64,000 nucleotides of DNA from the NCBI RefSeq assembly GCF_024868665.1, contig NC_079907.1, forward strand, positions 15,991,826 through 16,055,825. The letters are read 5' to 3'. This document shows positions 57,401 through 60,497 of the stretch, in pieces. This DNA comes from Triplophysa rosa. Lineage: Eukaryota > Chordata > Actinopteri > Cypriniformes > Nemacheilidae. How positions within the stretch are numbered: the first letter of the stretch is position 1; every line of letters starts with the position of its first letter. The notes beneath the pieces were generated by a model. That model saw only the letters and a program-made list of their open reading frames with translations. It was not told where the DNA came from and ran no database searches. The position numbers and the translations under genes are program-made.

Positions 57401-60400
57401 CCGACCAATGAGATAGGCGCTTTTGTTCACGTGCCTGGAGCTGCTGAAGTTACAGTAAAACACGACTTGGTGGCGCTCAAGCACAAAACGGTCTTGCCAA
57501 GCACACATTGAATTCATGTCAGAAGCATAAAGTTGCGCAGCGCCACCTTGTGTATCGGGTATGTCTGTTTTTCATTAAGCGCCATCAATGTCAGGGAGTG
57601 AATTTGCACGTTCACGCAGCTCATCGCCAGGTATGAATGCTGAAAAACGTCTCAAAAAACACTGGCGATAAGCATGTGCGATTATCGTCCCGGTGTGTAC
57701 AAGTCTTTACATTATATTCGCGTGAGCAACCATGTTGGAAAATTTCATACCCCTTCGTTTGAAGTGAGGTCCTGAAAAATCTTACCCCTACCCCTACCCC
57801 TCCAACCAAATCGAGTATTTTCTCGTCATTTATGATCATTTTTCTGGCTTTCTCAGTTTTCACTTTTATACAGTAGGAGGCGCTGTTACTGATCTTCTGA
57901 AAGACTACAGCATCAATTGATCCAATGTTTAATTTGATCCGGACAAAGTTTTTGGTCAAACTCAATTTGATCAGCTTTTTGTTAAAAATGTTGTATTTTC
58001 GAAGAAACAGCAAGAGGTGAATAATTTGATATATTGTATGTTCATATATTCACAGAATTAAATATTCTGGGTGCTCTCAAACGTTTGTGGAAATTGTTAA
58101 AAATGCTTGCACTGGCTGGCCAATGAAAAAAAAATATTGGTGAAGATTTCAAGTACTTTAACAATTACTAGTATTTACATAGTATTCCATGATTGAATAG
58201 AGGGAATTCTATTCTACCTGTCCAGAAAATGCATGGTAATAAAAAAAACCTTCTGTAACAGAATTAACAGGCTTCTATGCTTCTAACTGATGAAATATTT
58301 CTCTCACAGCTTCAGCAGAAAAATATTGGACAGTCGGTAAGCTGCGGATATGCATCTGACCGAAGAAGCTTGCAGCCTATATACCAAAGCCCTGCGGAGA
58401 ACAACTTAAACCACAGAGGGTTATCCAAGGCCAAGAATGCTAACATGCAAAAAGTATGTGAATAACTAATTAAGCATAACTAAATACGTCATGCATGTAT
58501 TATATCTCACTTGTGGAAGCATTGTGCATTCTTATCAGAATCAGAATCAGAATCAGAAGAGCTTTATTGCCAAGTGTGCTTGCACACACAAGGAATTTTC
58601 TTTGGTGTTGGAAGCTTCTAGTACAGACATTTAACACAATGACAATACAATATAATACGATTTACAGTCTAAAAGATTCTAAATTGTGCATATATAAATT
58701 ATATTACATCTACTACAGTGAGTCTCAATTATATAGGTCTCAATTGTATCTTCTCAGTTCAAATAGAAAATATGGTACTGTTAAATGATTTTGTACATAT
58801 TCCAGTAGTGTCTCCATCAACAAACCAGACACAAAATTCACTGTGCTCGCAAGTCACCACAGATTTCCTGTGGCTCAGTGGTTAGAGCATGGCACTAGCA
58901 AGGTCATGGGTTCGATAGTCAGAAACAAATGTATAATACAATGCAATGTAAGTCGCTTTAGATAAAAGCTTCTGCCAAATGCATAAATGTAAATGTAAAG
59001 TCTTCAAGAACATGAGCAAGTCATATGACCTTCACATGCCCAAGCTCTCATTCTGATATTTATTGTGATACAATCACAGTGTTGATGTTTGATGCACATA
59101 ATACAAACACAAACGGTACCTGCGACCCTCTAGAACCTTTCTCTTCTCTTTAGTCCCTCTTCAAAGATGTAACATTTCGCCATGTCTCCTCATATAGGAG
59201 GCAATATTGCACTCTGCCAGGCACGTTGAGCCAAAGTCTCCCACATCCACCACTGCCTTCTGTAGTTCAGATTCGTCTGCATCCGACACTAAACAGCCCC
59301 CATGCTATGAGGATGCTGTTAAACAGGTAAAGCAGTCCCCAAGAGTAACTCGGCCCAGCTCCCTGCTCTAATTTCTGTCTCGCTCGCTTTCCTCTTCCCC
59401 TGTAGCGCGCGCTCTGCTCTCACACCGCGCACCCTGTATGAAAAGCAGCTTTCTGGCTGTCTTTCTTCCTAAAAGAGGAAGTTATTAGTGGCAGTCACAA
59501 TGCTGTATTGTGTACTTCCTAGTTGACTGCTCTCCTTGATATCGCCTGCAGAAATAAACATTCGCCAGCGTAACAATAATAGTACATTGCGTTTGAATGT
59601 GATCATGGCTAACAATGCGGTCATTATCTCTTTGTGTATTAAAAAGAAAGGCGAAGGCACGTAATGCGTCGATTGTGTTTGAAAATGGCAAATATCAACA
59701 CGCTGGTTTTCACACTCACGTTAATTTAATGCTTTTCCAGCAGATGACCAGAAGCCAGCAGATGGATGAACTTCTAGACGTCCTTATTGAGAGCGGAGGT
59801 GAGCATACTGATCGTGTAAGCGTTTAGTGGCAGCACATTTATTTAATAGTGTCATTTGAATGGAAAACTTTAATCAGGTAACACTAAACTTTTGCGAGGC
59901 GCATCGACAGCCTGCTCACTGTTTGTGCTGTGATGTGCTCCCCTTTCCTCCAAAGAAATGCCAGCTAACGCCAAAGACGAGAGGTCACCTGTAACCAAAG
60001 TTGTGCCTCACCTTACAGTTTCACCGAGCAGCGGCGCAACATCCATACCGAAGTTCCACAGACACTTCAGCCACACCTTCATTCCCTACGACCACGTGGG
60101 AGGTCACGGGGACGGCCACTTGGAGGTGCTGCTGAGCCGGCAAGGAGACGCGGTGCTTTTAAAGATGGGTGCTGAAGATGGACACTTGGAGGAGGCGGGA
60201 GAAAGCTTCACCGTCCCGCAACACGACGAGAAGTTGCTTATCAACCGTGATATGATGGACACACCTTTATCCCCAATGGCAACCAAAGTCTCGCCGGTCG
60301 CTGCCGAGAACCAAGGGCTTTTTACGGAGTCACCGTGGGAAACGATGGAATGGTTGGACCTGACTCCACCCAGCTCGGCTACAGCGTTTAATAGCAGCAT

Positions 60401-60497
60401 CCATCCTCCTGGCCCGAGCATCTTCAACACGGAATTCCTCGACGTGACAGATATCAACTTGAACTCTGCAATGGATCTGCACTTAGAACACTGGTGA
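21438..60497 (+). CDS. myocd: Myocardin, SRF co-activator (whole spliced coding span, 14 coding exons)
   Basis: Joining 14 GT-AG exons gives an unbroken 1006-residue frame that matches vertebrate myocardin along its whole length. In order: a cardiac-type N-terminus (MTLLGSEHS...) whose first region in mammals binds MEF2; RPEL1 (about 19-40, degenerate); RPEL2 (about 64-84); RPEL3 (about 100-125); a basic region and Q/H-rich stretch (about 237-320); a SAP domain (about 372-410); a leucine-zipper coiled coil (about 530-568); a PPxY motif (about 797-800); and the transcriptional activation domain up to the MEWLDLTPP and MDLHLEHW endings. Myocardin is a nuclear co-activator that binds SRF on CArG boxes and drives cardiac and smooth-muscle genes. 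The C-terminus distinguishes it from MRTF-A and MRTF-B. Introns 1, 2 and 4 are 8.6 to 9.5 kb and full of transposons; the others are at most 2.3 kb. Non-coding 5' exons and the transcription start are not identifiable. Confidence 0.97.
21493..22780 (+). other. Proximal intron 1, no element recognised
   Basis: AT-rich intronic DNA after the exon 1 donor. Short open frames such as 22205-22432 have no protein signature. The absence of dispersed repeats in the first 1.3 kb would suit intronic regulatory sequence, but no motif cluster is convincing. Confidence 0.4.
22781..23116. mobile_element. Complete TTCACC-type repeat with both inverted ends
   Basis: The left end 'aaaaggcatagttcacccca' and the right end 'tgggtgaactataccttta' are inverted counterparts, and the adjoining 'attctgtcatcatttactca' and 'tgagtaaatgatgacagaat' are also inverted. 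This is the only copy in the window with both ends. It shows that the family is a short fold-back DNA element of about 335 bp. Confidence 0.8.
23440..23960. promoter_or_regulatory. Candidate intronic enhancer in myocd intron 1
   Basis: A repeat-free stretch with balanced composition between transposon-derived neighbours. It contains an E-box of the cagctg type ('aacagctgtctc'), a 'cccacctgg' E-box and an A/T-rich core ('cattaaatctcaagccaatt'). This is suggestive for a muscle gene but not proof; cross-species conservation would decide. Confidence 0.25.
24948..25299. mobile_element. MITE inserted in the left arm of the long-TIR transposon
   Basis: The ends 'tagggcttttcacattgcgc' and, inverted, 'taagggcatttcacacttga' are TIRs. 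Internal 'aaccctgggttac' and 'acccgggtt' motifs recur in both orientations. The other arm of the host element (near 29770-29780) has the uninterrupted site, so the insertion limits are confirmed by an internal empty-site comparison. Confidence 0.8.
25660..26175 (-). pseudogene. Unidentified coding remnants inside the long-TIR transposon
   Basis: On the minus strand, 26175-25879 is a 98-codon frame (starting MFRSHTGKPVLLCPMPATVM). A second exon-like stretch at about 25851-25660 reads KAKPPDPETGELIKGESGK, then PPGSIKTFNQGEKKALDPVI, and ends in a stop at about 25660. A 'ttcttcag' or 'ctctag' acceptor could precede the second. Codon use looks protein-like, but I do not recognise the family. Position between the inverted arms suggests transposase or cargo of that element. 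Confidence 0.4.
26180..27603. other. Interior of the long-TIR transposon, mostly unassigned
   Basis: Positions 26428-26460 match 48535-48575 ('gcctgttcacacca...actata'), the end of a common MITE. Positions 27232-27300 are the left end of the TTCACC-type repeat ('aaagggatagttcacac'). Positions 27295-27395 repeat 16325-16425. No coding frame beyond chance is evident. Confidence 0.45.
27604..29522. mobile_element. hAT-like element with perfect 8-bp target duplication
   Basis: It starts 'tagggctgaaacgattcctc' and ends 'gaatcgatagctgcagccct' plus a final A, and is flanked on both sides by GATCAGAT (27596-27603 and 29523-29530). An 8-bp duplication and TAGGGCTG-type ends are hAT features. It is 1919 bp, with no transposase frame, and is itself interrupted by another element at 27881-28829. 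A truncated relative of its right end lies at 5756-5942. Confidence 0.88.
27881..28829. mobile_element. Second hAT-like element nested in the first
   Basis: The ends 'tagggctgtgacggttgcc' and, inverted, 'tagggctgtgacggtggca' match closely. Subterminal 'ccaccgcggtcg' and 'gacggtggtgaactgccacc' motifs are also inverted-repeat rich. Positions 28320-28383 hold a short Met-initiated frame (MSTSKFHINESEKVKFLWQS) that could be a first transposase exon remnant. No clear target duplication is visible. This is the third layer of nesting within intron 1. Confidence 0.7.
30941..31006 (+). CDS. myocd: myocd coding exon 2 (RPEL1)
   Basis: The acceptor 'cacccacag' precedes 66 coding bases and the donor is 'c|gtgagt'. 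It encodes VLQLRLQQRRTREQLADQGI and the following Met-Pro, the degenerate first RPEL motif. The Arg-Pro pair of the RPEL core is replaced by Arg-Arg-Thr, as in other myocardins, so actin binding here should be weak. Intron 2 is 9450 bp. Confidence 0.95.
31007..32126. other. Proximal intron 2, AT-rich; part of an interrupted repeat
   Basis: Positions 31140-31240 are strongly A/T-rich. Positions 31850-32125 and 37517-37700 both contain 'gtaaaatt' and 'ctgtaaaa'-type motifs, so the DIRS1-like element may have inserted into an older repeat. No coding frame is supported. Confidence 0.4.
33117..34034 (+). pseudogene. DIRS1-type gag remnant
   Basis: The longest surviving frame of the element. It contains a helical segment typical of fish DIRS Gag ('ALRVTKVIARALDQAMSTLV' and 'LWLNLAQMSSAEKVSFLDSP'). 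The C-terminal part loses similarity and runs into a tandem duplication (about 140-bp period, 33953 and 34093), so the frame is no longer the original. The upstream part is spread over other frames from about 32400. Confidence 0.6.
34556..34940 (+). pseudogene. DIRS1-type reverse transcriptase remnant, multiply frameshifted
   Basis: The start of the RT ('FNRFYSLYFIVPKKAGV') is in one frame; downstream conserved blocks lie in the others. The catalytic Tyr-Leu-Asp-Asp is encoded at 34917-34928 in a frame that meets a TGA at 34938-34940. RNase H-like and following sequence to about 35500 is recognisable only in short pieces. The copy cannot make an active enzyme. Confidence 0.7.
35560..36560 (+). 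pseudogene. DIRS1-type tyrosine recombinase remnant
   Basis: Pieces in different frames match the DIRS1-type recombinase, including the C-terminal block at 36333-36470 ('RALSTRSTASSWALARGASL' and 'SDICRAACWATPITFARSYS'). At the position where the HxxR motif is expected this copy reads Leu-Ser-Thr-Arg, so the His is replaced. Stops and shifts are frequent. Together with the ends, this confirms the DIRS1 assignment. Confidence 0.7.
37517..40456. other. Distal intron 2, no gene recognised
   Basis: Unique AT-rich intronic DNA. A short self-complementary stretch at 37570-37620 ('ctgtaaaattacagtttttc') belongs to the repeat split by the DIRS element. Positions 39030-39310 are more balanced in composition and could be conserved non-coding sequence. 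No exon, RNA gene or full transposon is visible. Confidence 0.4.
40457..40512 (+). CDS. myocd: myocd coding exon 3 (linker between RPEL1 and RPEL2)
   Basis: The acceptor 'gtttttccag' and donor 'aag|gttaga' bound 56 bases. The exon encodes Pro-Leu-Lys-Ser-Pro followed by AAFHEQRKSLERSK, a myocardin/MRTF-typical linker. It ends in phase 0. Intron 3 is only 225 bp. Confidence 0.93.
40738..40813 (+). CDS. myocd: myocd coding exon 4 (RPEL2)
   Basis: The acceptor 'attttgcag' and donor 'caag|gtaaga' bound 76 bases. The exon encodes TGDYLKHKIRSRPDKSELIN and the sequence to MHILQ. The RPEL core Arg-Pro-x-x-x-Glu-Leu is complete, whereas I recall the mammalian protein having lost the proline. It ends in phase 1. 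Intron 4 is 8560 bp and holds the hAT/THAP/gypsy composite. Confidence 0.95.
41058..41152. repeat. Inverted repeat (25-bp arms)
   Basis: 'gcaataagccccgcgaagca' at 41058 is answered by its near-perfect reverse complement ending at 41152. The loop is about 45 bp. The neighbouring 41262-41310 matches 18190-18270, so this is probably part of another small DNA element nested in the hAT-like unit. Confidence 0.65.
42620..42895 (+). CDS. THAP-domain exon
   Basis: From the ATG at 42620 to a 'cct|gtaagt' donor after 42895 is a clean 92-codon exon. It holds a complete THAP zinc-binding DNA-recognition domain: Cys6-x2-Cys9, Trp29, Cys48-x2-His51, and an AVPTIF-type box ('DVAIPTLFGP') at about 75-84. 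THAP domains occur in P-element and some hAT-derived transposases and in host transcription factors such as THAP12, which also has a hAT-like body. Two tgacgt or acgtca motifs lie at about 42527 and 42605, just upstream. No following exon was found; a gypsy element begins 81 bp after the donor. It may be the first exon of the transposase of the enclosing element or of a captured gene. Confidence 0.7.
42977..43194 (+). repeat. 5' LTR of the Ty3/gypsy element
   Basis: It starts at 'gcgaaccacaagtaatatga', identical in wording to 47193. The first 82 bp (to 43058) match the 3' copy with few changes. It ends about two bases before the primer-binding site at 43197. 'attaaagtggagaataagcg' at about 43113 could supply a polyadenylation signal. 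The expected TG at the left edge is missing here but is seen in the 3' copy ('tgtgtggcgaacc'). Confidence 0.75.
43197..43214 (+). promoter_or_regulatory. Primer-binding site resembling the tRNA-Trp 3' end
   Basis: 'tggtgaccctgacgcgag' follows the LTR. It differs at only a few positions from the complement of the 3' end of eukaryotic tRNA-Trp, the primer reported for the CsRn1 group of Ty3/gypsy elements. The 25-bp gap to the gag start at 43222 is short but normal for such elements. Confidence 0.7.
43222..43983 (+). CDS. Ty3/gypsy Gag (CsRn1-like, CHCC zinc knuckle)
   Basis: An intact 253-codon frame. The capsid part begins 'KLPDFWQHNPRPWFQHIEAQ', the standard opening of CsRn1/mag-type Gags. 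A zinc knuckle lies at 223-240 with Cys223-x2-His226-x9-Cys236-x3-Cys240, the unusual CHCC order reported for the CsRn1 clade instead of CCHC. The stop at 43981-43983 is followed 5 bp later by the pol frame in a different phase, so expression of pol needs frameshifting or reinitiation. Confidence 0.85.
   Translation: MSHHDGDENAAASGAANVGATCAATVKLPDFWQHNPRPWFQHIEAQFQLRGITQDVTKYFHVVAALDASTTARAMALLEAPPVDGKYDALKTFLLQLFELSELEKADRLLSLNGLGDSKPSELMERMLAVLGAADPSFLFAHIFLRQLPVPVRTALASSPLPSSRDYRALAVEADRIFLANRQQFVHALLPPQHSFAPLGPPEDDLDTAAAVTARRQREDGWCYYHSRFGAKAKQCRQPCSFRAQGKARAGAH
43989..45212 (+). pseudogene. Ty3/gypsy pol, 5' part: protease and reverse transcriptase
   Basis: The frame shows an aspartic protease motif (LLVDSGAQRSI, residues about 21-31) and a full RT palm with YLDD in 'LFVYLDDILVAS'. 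Similarity leaves this frame at a T run near 45209-45212, where a single-base change shifts the reading frame. The open frame itself runs on to 45314 with unrelated residues. The break makes pol non-functional in this copy. Confidence 0.85.
45206..47071 (+). pseudogene. Ty3/gypsy pol, 3' part: RNase H and integrase
   Basis: The conserved sequence continues after the frameshift ('EFYNRFLPHAAHLMRPLYDA'), with RNase H (SDASDYAMG). It meets an in-frame TAG at 45527-45529, then runs open from 45530 to 47071. The integrase has the zinc-binding His/His/Cys-x2-Cys segment (HGLSHPG..., CVACQRAK) and the catalytic acidic blocks 'VDLVGPLPPSRGYTYLL', 'SLDRGPQFTS' and 'NGLCERFH'. No envelope gene follows. 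Only two visible lesions in pol suggest a moderately recent insertion. Confidence 0.85.
47193..47274 (+). repeat. Truncated 3' LTR of the Ty3/gypsy element
   Basis: This matches 42977-43058 and then stops abruptly at 'gttgttc'. It is preceded by 'tctgggggggcc', a polypurine-type tract, and 'tgtgtg', the probable true LTR start. About 136 bp of LTR present at the 5' end is absent here, so this end was deleted after insertion or the element inserted as a truncated copy. Confidence 0.75.
47363..47549. repeat. 27-bp minisatellite with seven CCAAT boxes
   Basis: Seven head-to-tail units of 'tttgaccaatcacagcagac' plus 'tagacca' (27 bp), with only scattered changes; the last is diverged. Each unit has one CCAAT motif in the same orientation. 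The array keeps a frame open (DQSQQTRPF repeats), but there is no reason to think it is translated. A GC-rich stretch ('ggcggaaaggcggaga') and a possible donor ('aagtaag|gtaata', about 47620) follow. Confidence 0.9.
48279..48384. repeat. Subterminal palindrome at the right end of the hAT-like composite
   Basis: 'agtagcaaatcaaattttgg' and the following 'ggtggc' are matched by 'ccaccccaaaatttgatttg' and 'ctact' about 40 bp on, giving arms of about 39 bp around a short loop. The outer 18 bp form the terminal inverted repeat. Such a hairpin next to a TIR is unusual at only one end; the left end has only the 'ggggtggcc' repeats. Confidence 0.8.
48385..49373. other. Distal intron 4
   Basis: Positions 48535-48765 look like a small MITE: 'gcctgttcacacca...aactataaaga' at the left and its approximate inverted counterpart ('tctttattgttatagttgtg') at the right, also seen in part at 26428. 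The rest is AT-rich with no exon until 49374. The open frame at 49292-49552 is exon 5 extended into the intron. Confidence 0.45.
49374..49538 (+). CDS. myocd: myocd coding exon 5 (RPEL3)
   Basis: The acceptor 'gccatgcag' and donor 'aaag|gtataa' bound 165 bases. The exon encodes the lysine/arginine-rich KLKRARLADNLNEKIALRPG segment and PLELVEKNIIPVDSTVKEA. The third RPEL motif is canonical (LRPGPLEL). The preceding basic stretch overlaps the nuclear-import region known in the family. It begins and ends in phase 1. Confidence 0.96.
49539..51830. other. Intron 5 with fragments of the TTCACC-type repeat
   Basis: Positions 50331-50640 and 50940-51055 carry diverged parts of the dispersed repeat ('attcttcaaaatatattatt', 'gagagaactatccctttaag'). 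Positions 49860-50250 and 51060-51420 are repeat-free but show no coding or RNA feature. The long open frame 51413-52066 is intron read-through into exon 6. Confidence 0.5.
51831..52006 (+). CDS. myocd: myocd coding exon 6 (acidic linker)
   Basis: The acceptor 'atcttcatag' and donor 'agccat|gtgaga' bound 176 bases. The acidic segment SYAFEEDSSNESLSPEQPHS is diagnostic for myocardin/MRTF proteins. A longer open frame from 51413 through this exon is intronic read-through and does not begin at a real start. It ends in phase 0. Confidence 0.94.
52143..52640. mobile_element. TTCACC-type repeat interrupted by a hAT MITE (intron 6)
   Basis: 'aaaggaatagttcaaccaaa' at 52143 begins the repeat. Its body is broken at 52295 and resumes at 52565 ('cccattgacttg...ggttaccaacattcatga'). 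Confidence 0.75.
52296..52564. mobile_element. 269-bp hAT-type MITE with 8-bp target duplication
   Basis: The ends are 'caaggccggactgttaag' and, inverted, 'caggggcggactgaccggta', typical of hAT ends. Flanks are ATACCCGT (52288-52295) and ATACCCAT (52565-52572), a duplication with one mismatch. The host repeat copy at 50470 ('gtacccattgacttg') shows the unoccupied form of the site. Confidence 0.88.
52747..53345. mobile_element. 599-bp MITE in intron 6
   Basis: The left end 'gagcacgtttacacaatgaa' and the right end, inverted, 'gaggcagtttacacttgacc' are similar. Subterminal 'aagttttcag' and 'cagaaaagtttttc' motifs are also paired. The interior has no coding frame. It includes a 'ggaggccgccattattg' motif at 53121 that matches a YY1-type site, probably coincidental. 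Confidence 0.65.
53961..54062 (+). CDS. myocd: myocd coding exon 7 (low-complexity linker)
   Basis: The acceptor 'ccatatgtag' and donor 'gtcaag|gtaaga' bound 34 whole codons. The Asn/Gln-rich sequence (GSQNKDVTTQNQEDNAHATN and so on, ending PAIVK) is poorly conserved, as expected between the acidic linker and the basic region. The frame joins cleanly to both neighbours, so skipping would preserve frame. Confidence 0.85.
54197..54483 (+). CDS. myocd: myocd coding exon 8 (basic region and Q/H-rich tract)
   Basis: The acceptor 'aataaagcag' and donor 'aacaa|gtgagt' (phase 2) bound 287 bases. NRHKKPKDIKPKVKKLKYHQ followed by YIPPDQKAEKSPPP is the invariant basic region that contacts SRF in this family. 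It is followed by ARLLQQQQLFLQLQILSQQK and a His/Gln/Ser mix. The Q-tract is shorter than I recall in mammals and is broken by His residues. Intron 8 is 117 bp. Confidence 0.96.
54601..54757 (+). CDS. myocd: myocd coding exon 9 (pre-SAP linker)
   Basis: The acceptor 'ctgtaaaacag' and donor 'ttaaaa|gtaggt' bound 157 bases. The Ser-rich linker ends RPGPLPANLDDLK, the run-in to the SAP domain that is completed by exon 10. It ends in phase 0. Confidence 0.94.
55215..55306 (+). repeat. LINE-type 3' end with (ttgaa)n tail in intron 9
   Basis: 'gttaagctgctttgatacag' followed by 'aaaagtgctatagaaataca' and a tail of 'ttgaattgaattgaa' is a widespread fish retroposon 3' end. It is short, 5'-truncated and in the sense direction of myocd. 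Confidence 0.65.
55432..56439 (+). CDS. myocd: myocd coding exon 10 (SAP domain and leucine zipper)
   Basis: The acceptor 'gtgatggcag' and donor 'atgcag|gtaccc' bound 336 codons. VSELRQQLRIRGLPVSGTKT and ALIERLRPF form the DNA-binding-type SAP fold. A Ser/Pro-rich stretch with PPISPASSDLSVSGSLPDSF follows. The coiled coil DKMLVEKQKVIEELIWKLHQ and EQRQVEELRMQLHKRKR mediates dimerisation in the family. Pro/Ser-rich sequence with a KQE motif ('SVKQEH'), where sumoylation is known in mammals, completes it. The open frame continues to 56592 only by intron read-through. Confidence 0.96.
56440..57216. other. Intron 10, proximal: (TATAC)n microsatellite and a hairpin
   Basis: Positions 56525-56592 are an A/T microsatellite of 'tatac' units. 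At 56950-56967 'gatcatgaacagaccgg' is followed by its reverse complement at about 56995-57012 ('ccggtctgttcatgat'), a 16-bp stem with a loop of about 30 bp. No exon is supported between exons 10 and 11. Confidence 0.6.
57218..57706. mobile_element. Harbinger-type MITE in intron 10 with TTA duplication
   Basis: The ends 'aggcttgtccacacgggacg' and, inverted, 'agacttgtacacaccgggac' plus 'gataatc' form TIRs of about 27 bp. TTA occurs on both sides (57215-57217 and 57707-57709), the usual 3-bp target of PIF/Harbinger elements. It is 489 bp with no transposase. Confidence 0.85.
58310..58453 (+). CDS. myocd: myocd coding exon 11
   Basis: The acceptor 'tctctcacag' and donor 'caaaaa|gtatgt' bound 48 whole codons (LQQKNIGQSVSCGYASDRRS and so on). 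It joins exon 10 in phase 0 and shows only loose resemblance to the variable region of other myocardins. I support it by splice sites, frame and position; its boundaries are a little less certain than those of conserved exons. Confidence 0.8.
58535..58690 (-). repeat. LINE 3' end with (ttctga)n tail, intron 11
   Basis: On the minus strand it reads '...cttggcaataaagctcttct' followed by repeated 'gattct', a common fish LINE 3' terminus with an AATAAA signal. It is strongly 5'-truncated. The plus-strand form is the 'tcagaa' run at 58535. Confidence 0.7.
58868..59000 (+). mobile_element. tRNA-derived SINE with L2-type tail, intron 11
   Basis: 'tggctcagtggttagagcat' (A box) and 'gggttcgat' (B box) form a polymerase III promoter. 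The tail 'gtaagtcgctttagataaaa' and 'tgccaaatgcataaatg' is the L2-type 3' end that lets the LINE machinery copy it. A matching LINE (minus strand) is at 63063-64000, and a solo tail at 6917-6965. Confidence 0.85.
59198..59326 (+). CDS. myocd: myocd coding exon 12 (PPxY segment)
   Basis: A TAG triplet directly precedes 59198 in frame, fixing the acceptor at 'tcatatag'; the donor is 'aaacag|gtaaag'. The 43 codons are Ser/Thr-rich and end KQPPCYEDAVKQ. The PPxY-type motif (PPCY) and the YEDAVKQ run are typical of myocardin/MRTF proteins. Confidence 0.92.
59741..59798 (+). CDS. myocd: myocd coding exon 13 (QMTRSQQMDELLDVL helix)
   Basis: This encodes QMTRSQQMDELLDVLIESG, a very conserved short helix, and ends in phase 1 at 'ggag|gtgagc'. 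The acceptor is a tandem cagcag (NAGNAG), so splicing at 59741 or 59744 would include or omit one Gln. I chose 59741 because known myocardins have the KQQMTRS form. Confidence 0.93.
59956..60497 (+). CDS. myocd: myocd coding exon 14 (C-terminal activation domain and stop)
   Basis: The acceptor 'ctccaaag' precedes the codon completed with exon 13 (Glu, then MPANAKDE). The exon encodes the transactivation domain, with HLEVLLSRQGDAVLLKMG, FTESPWETMEWLDLTPPSSA and the terminal VTDINLNSAMDLHLEHW, then a TGA at 60495-60497. Acidic and hydrophobic clusters are preserved. The ending is specific to myocardin among the family. Confidence 0.96.

Noticed and set aside
21438..60497. Assignment to MRTF-A or MRTF-B instead of myocardin
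   Set aside because: The N-terminus MTLLGSEHS, the degenerate RPEL1 and the C-terminal WETMEWLDLTPP and MDLHLEHW ending are specific to myocardin.
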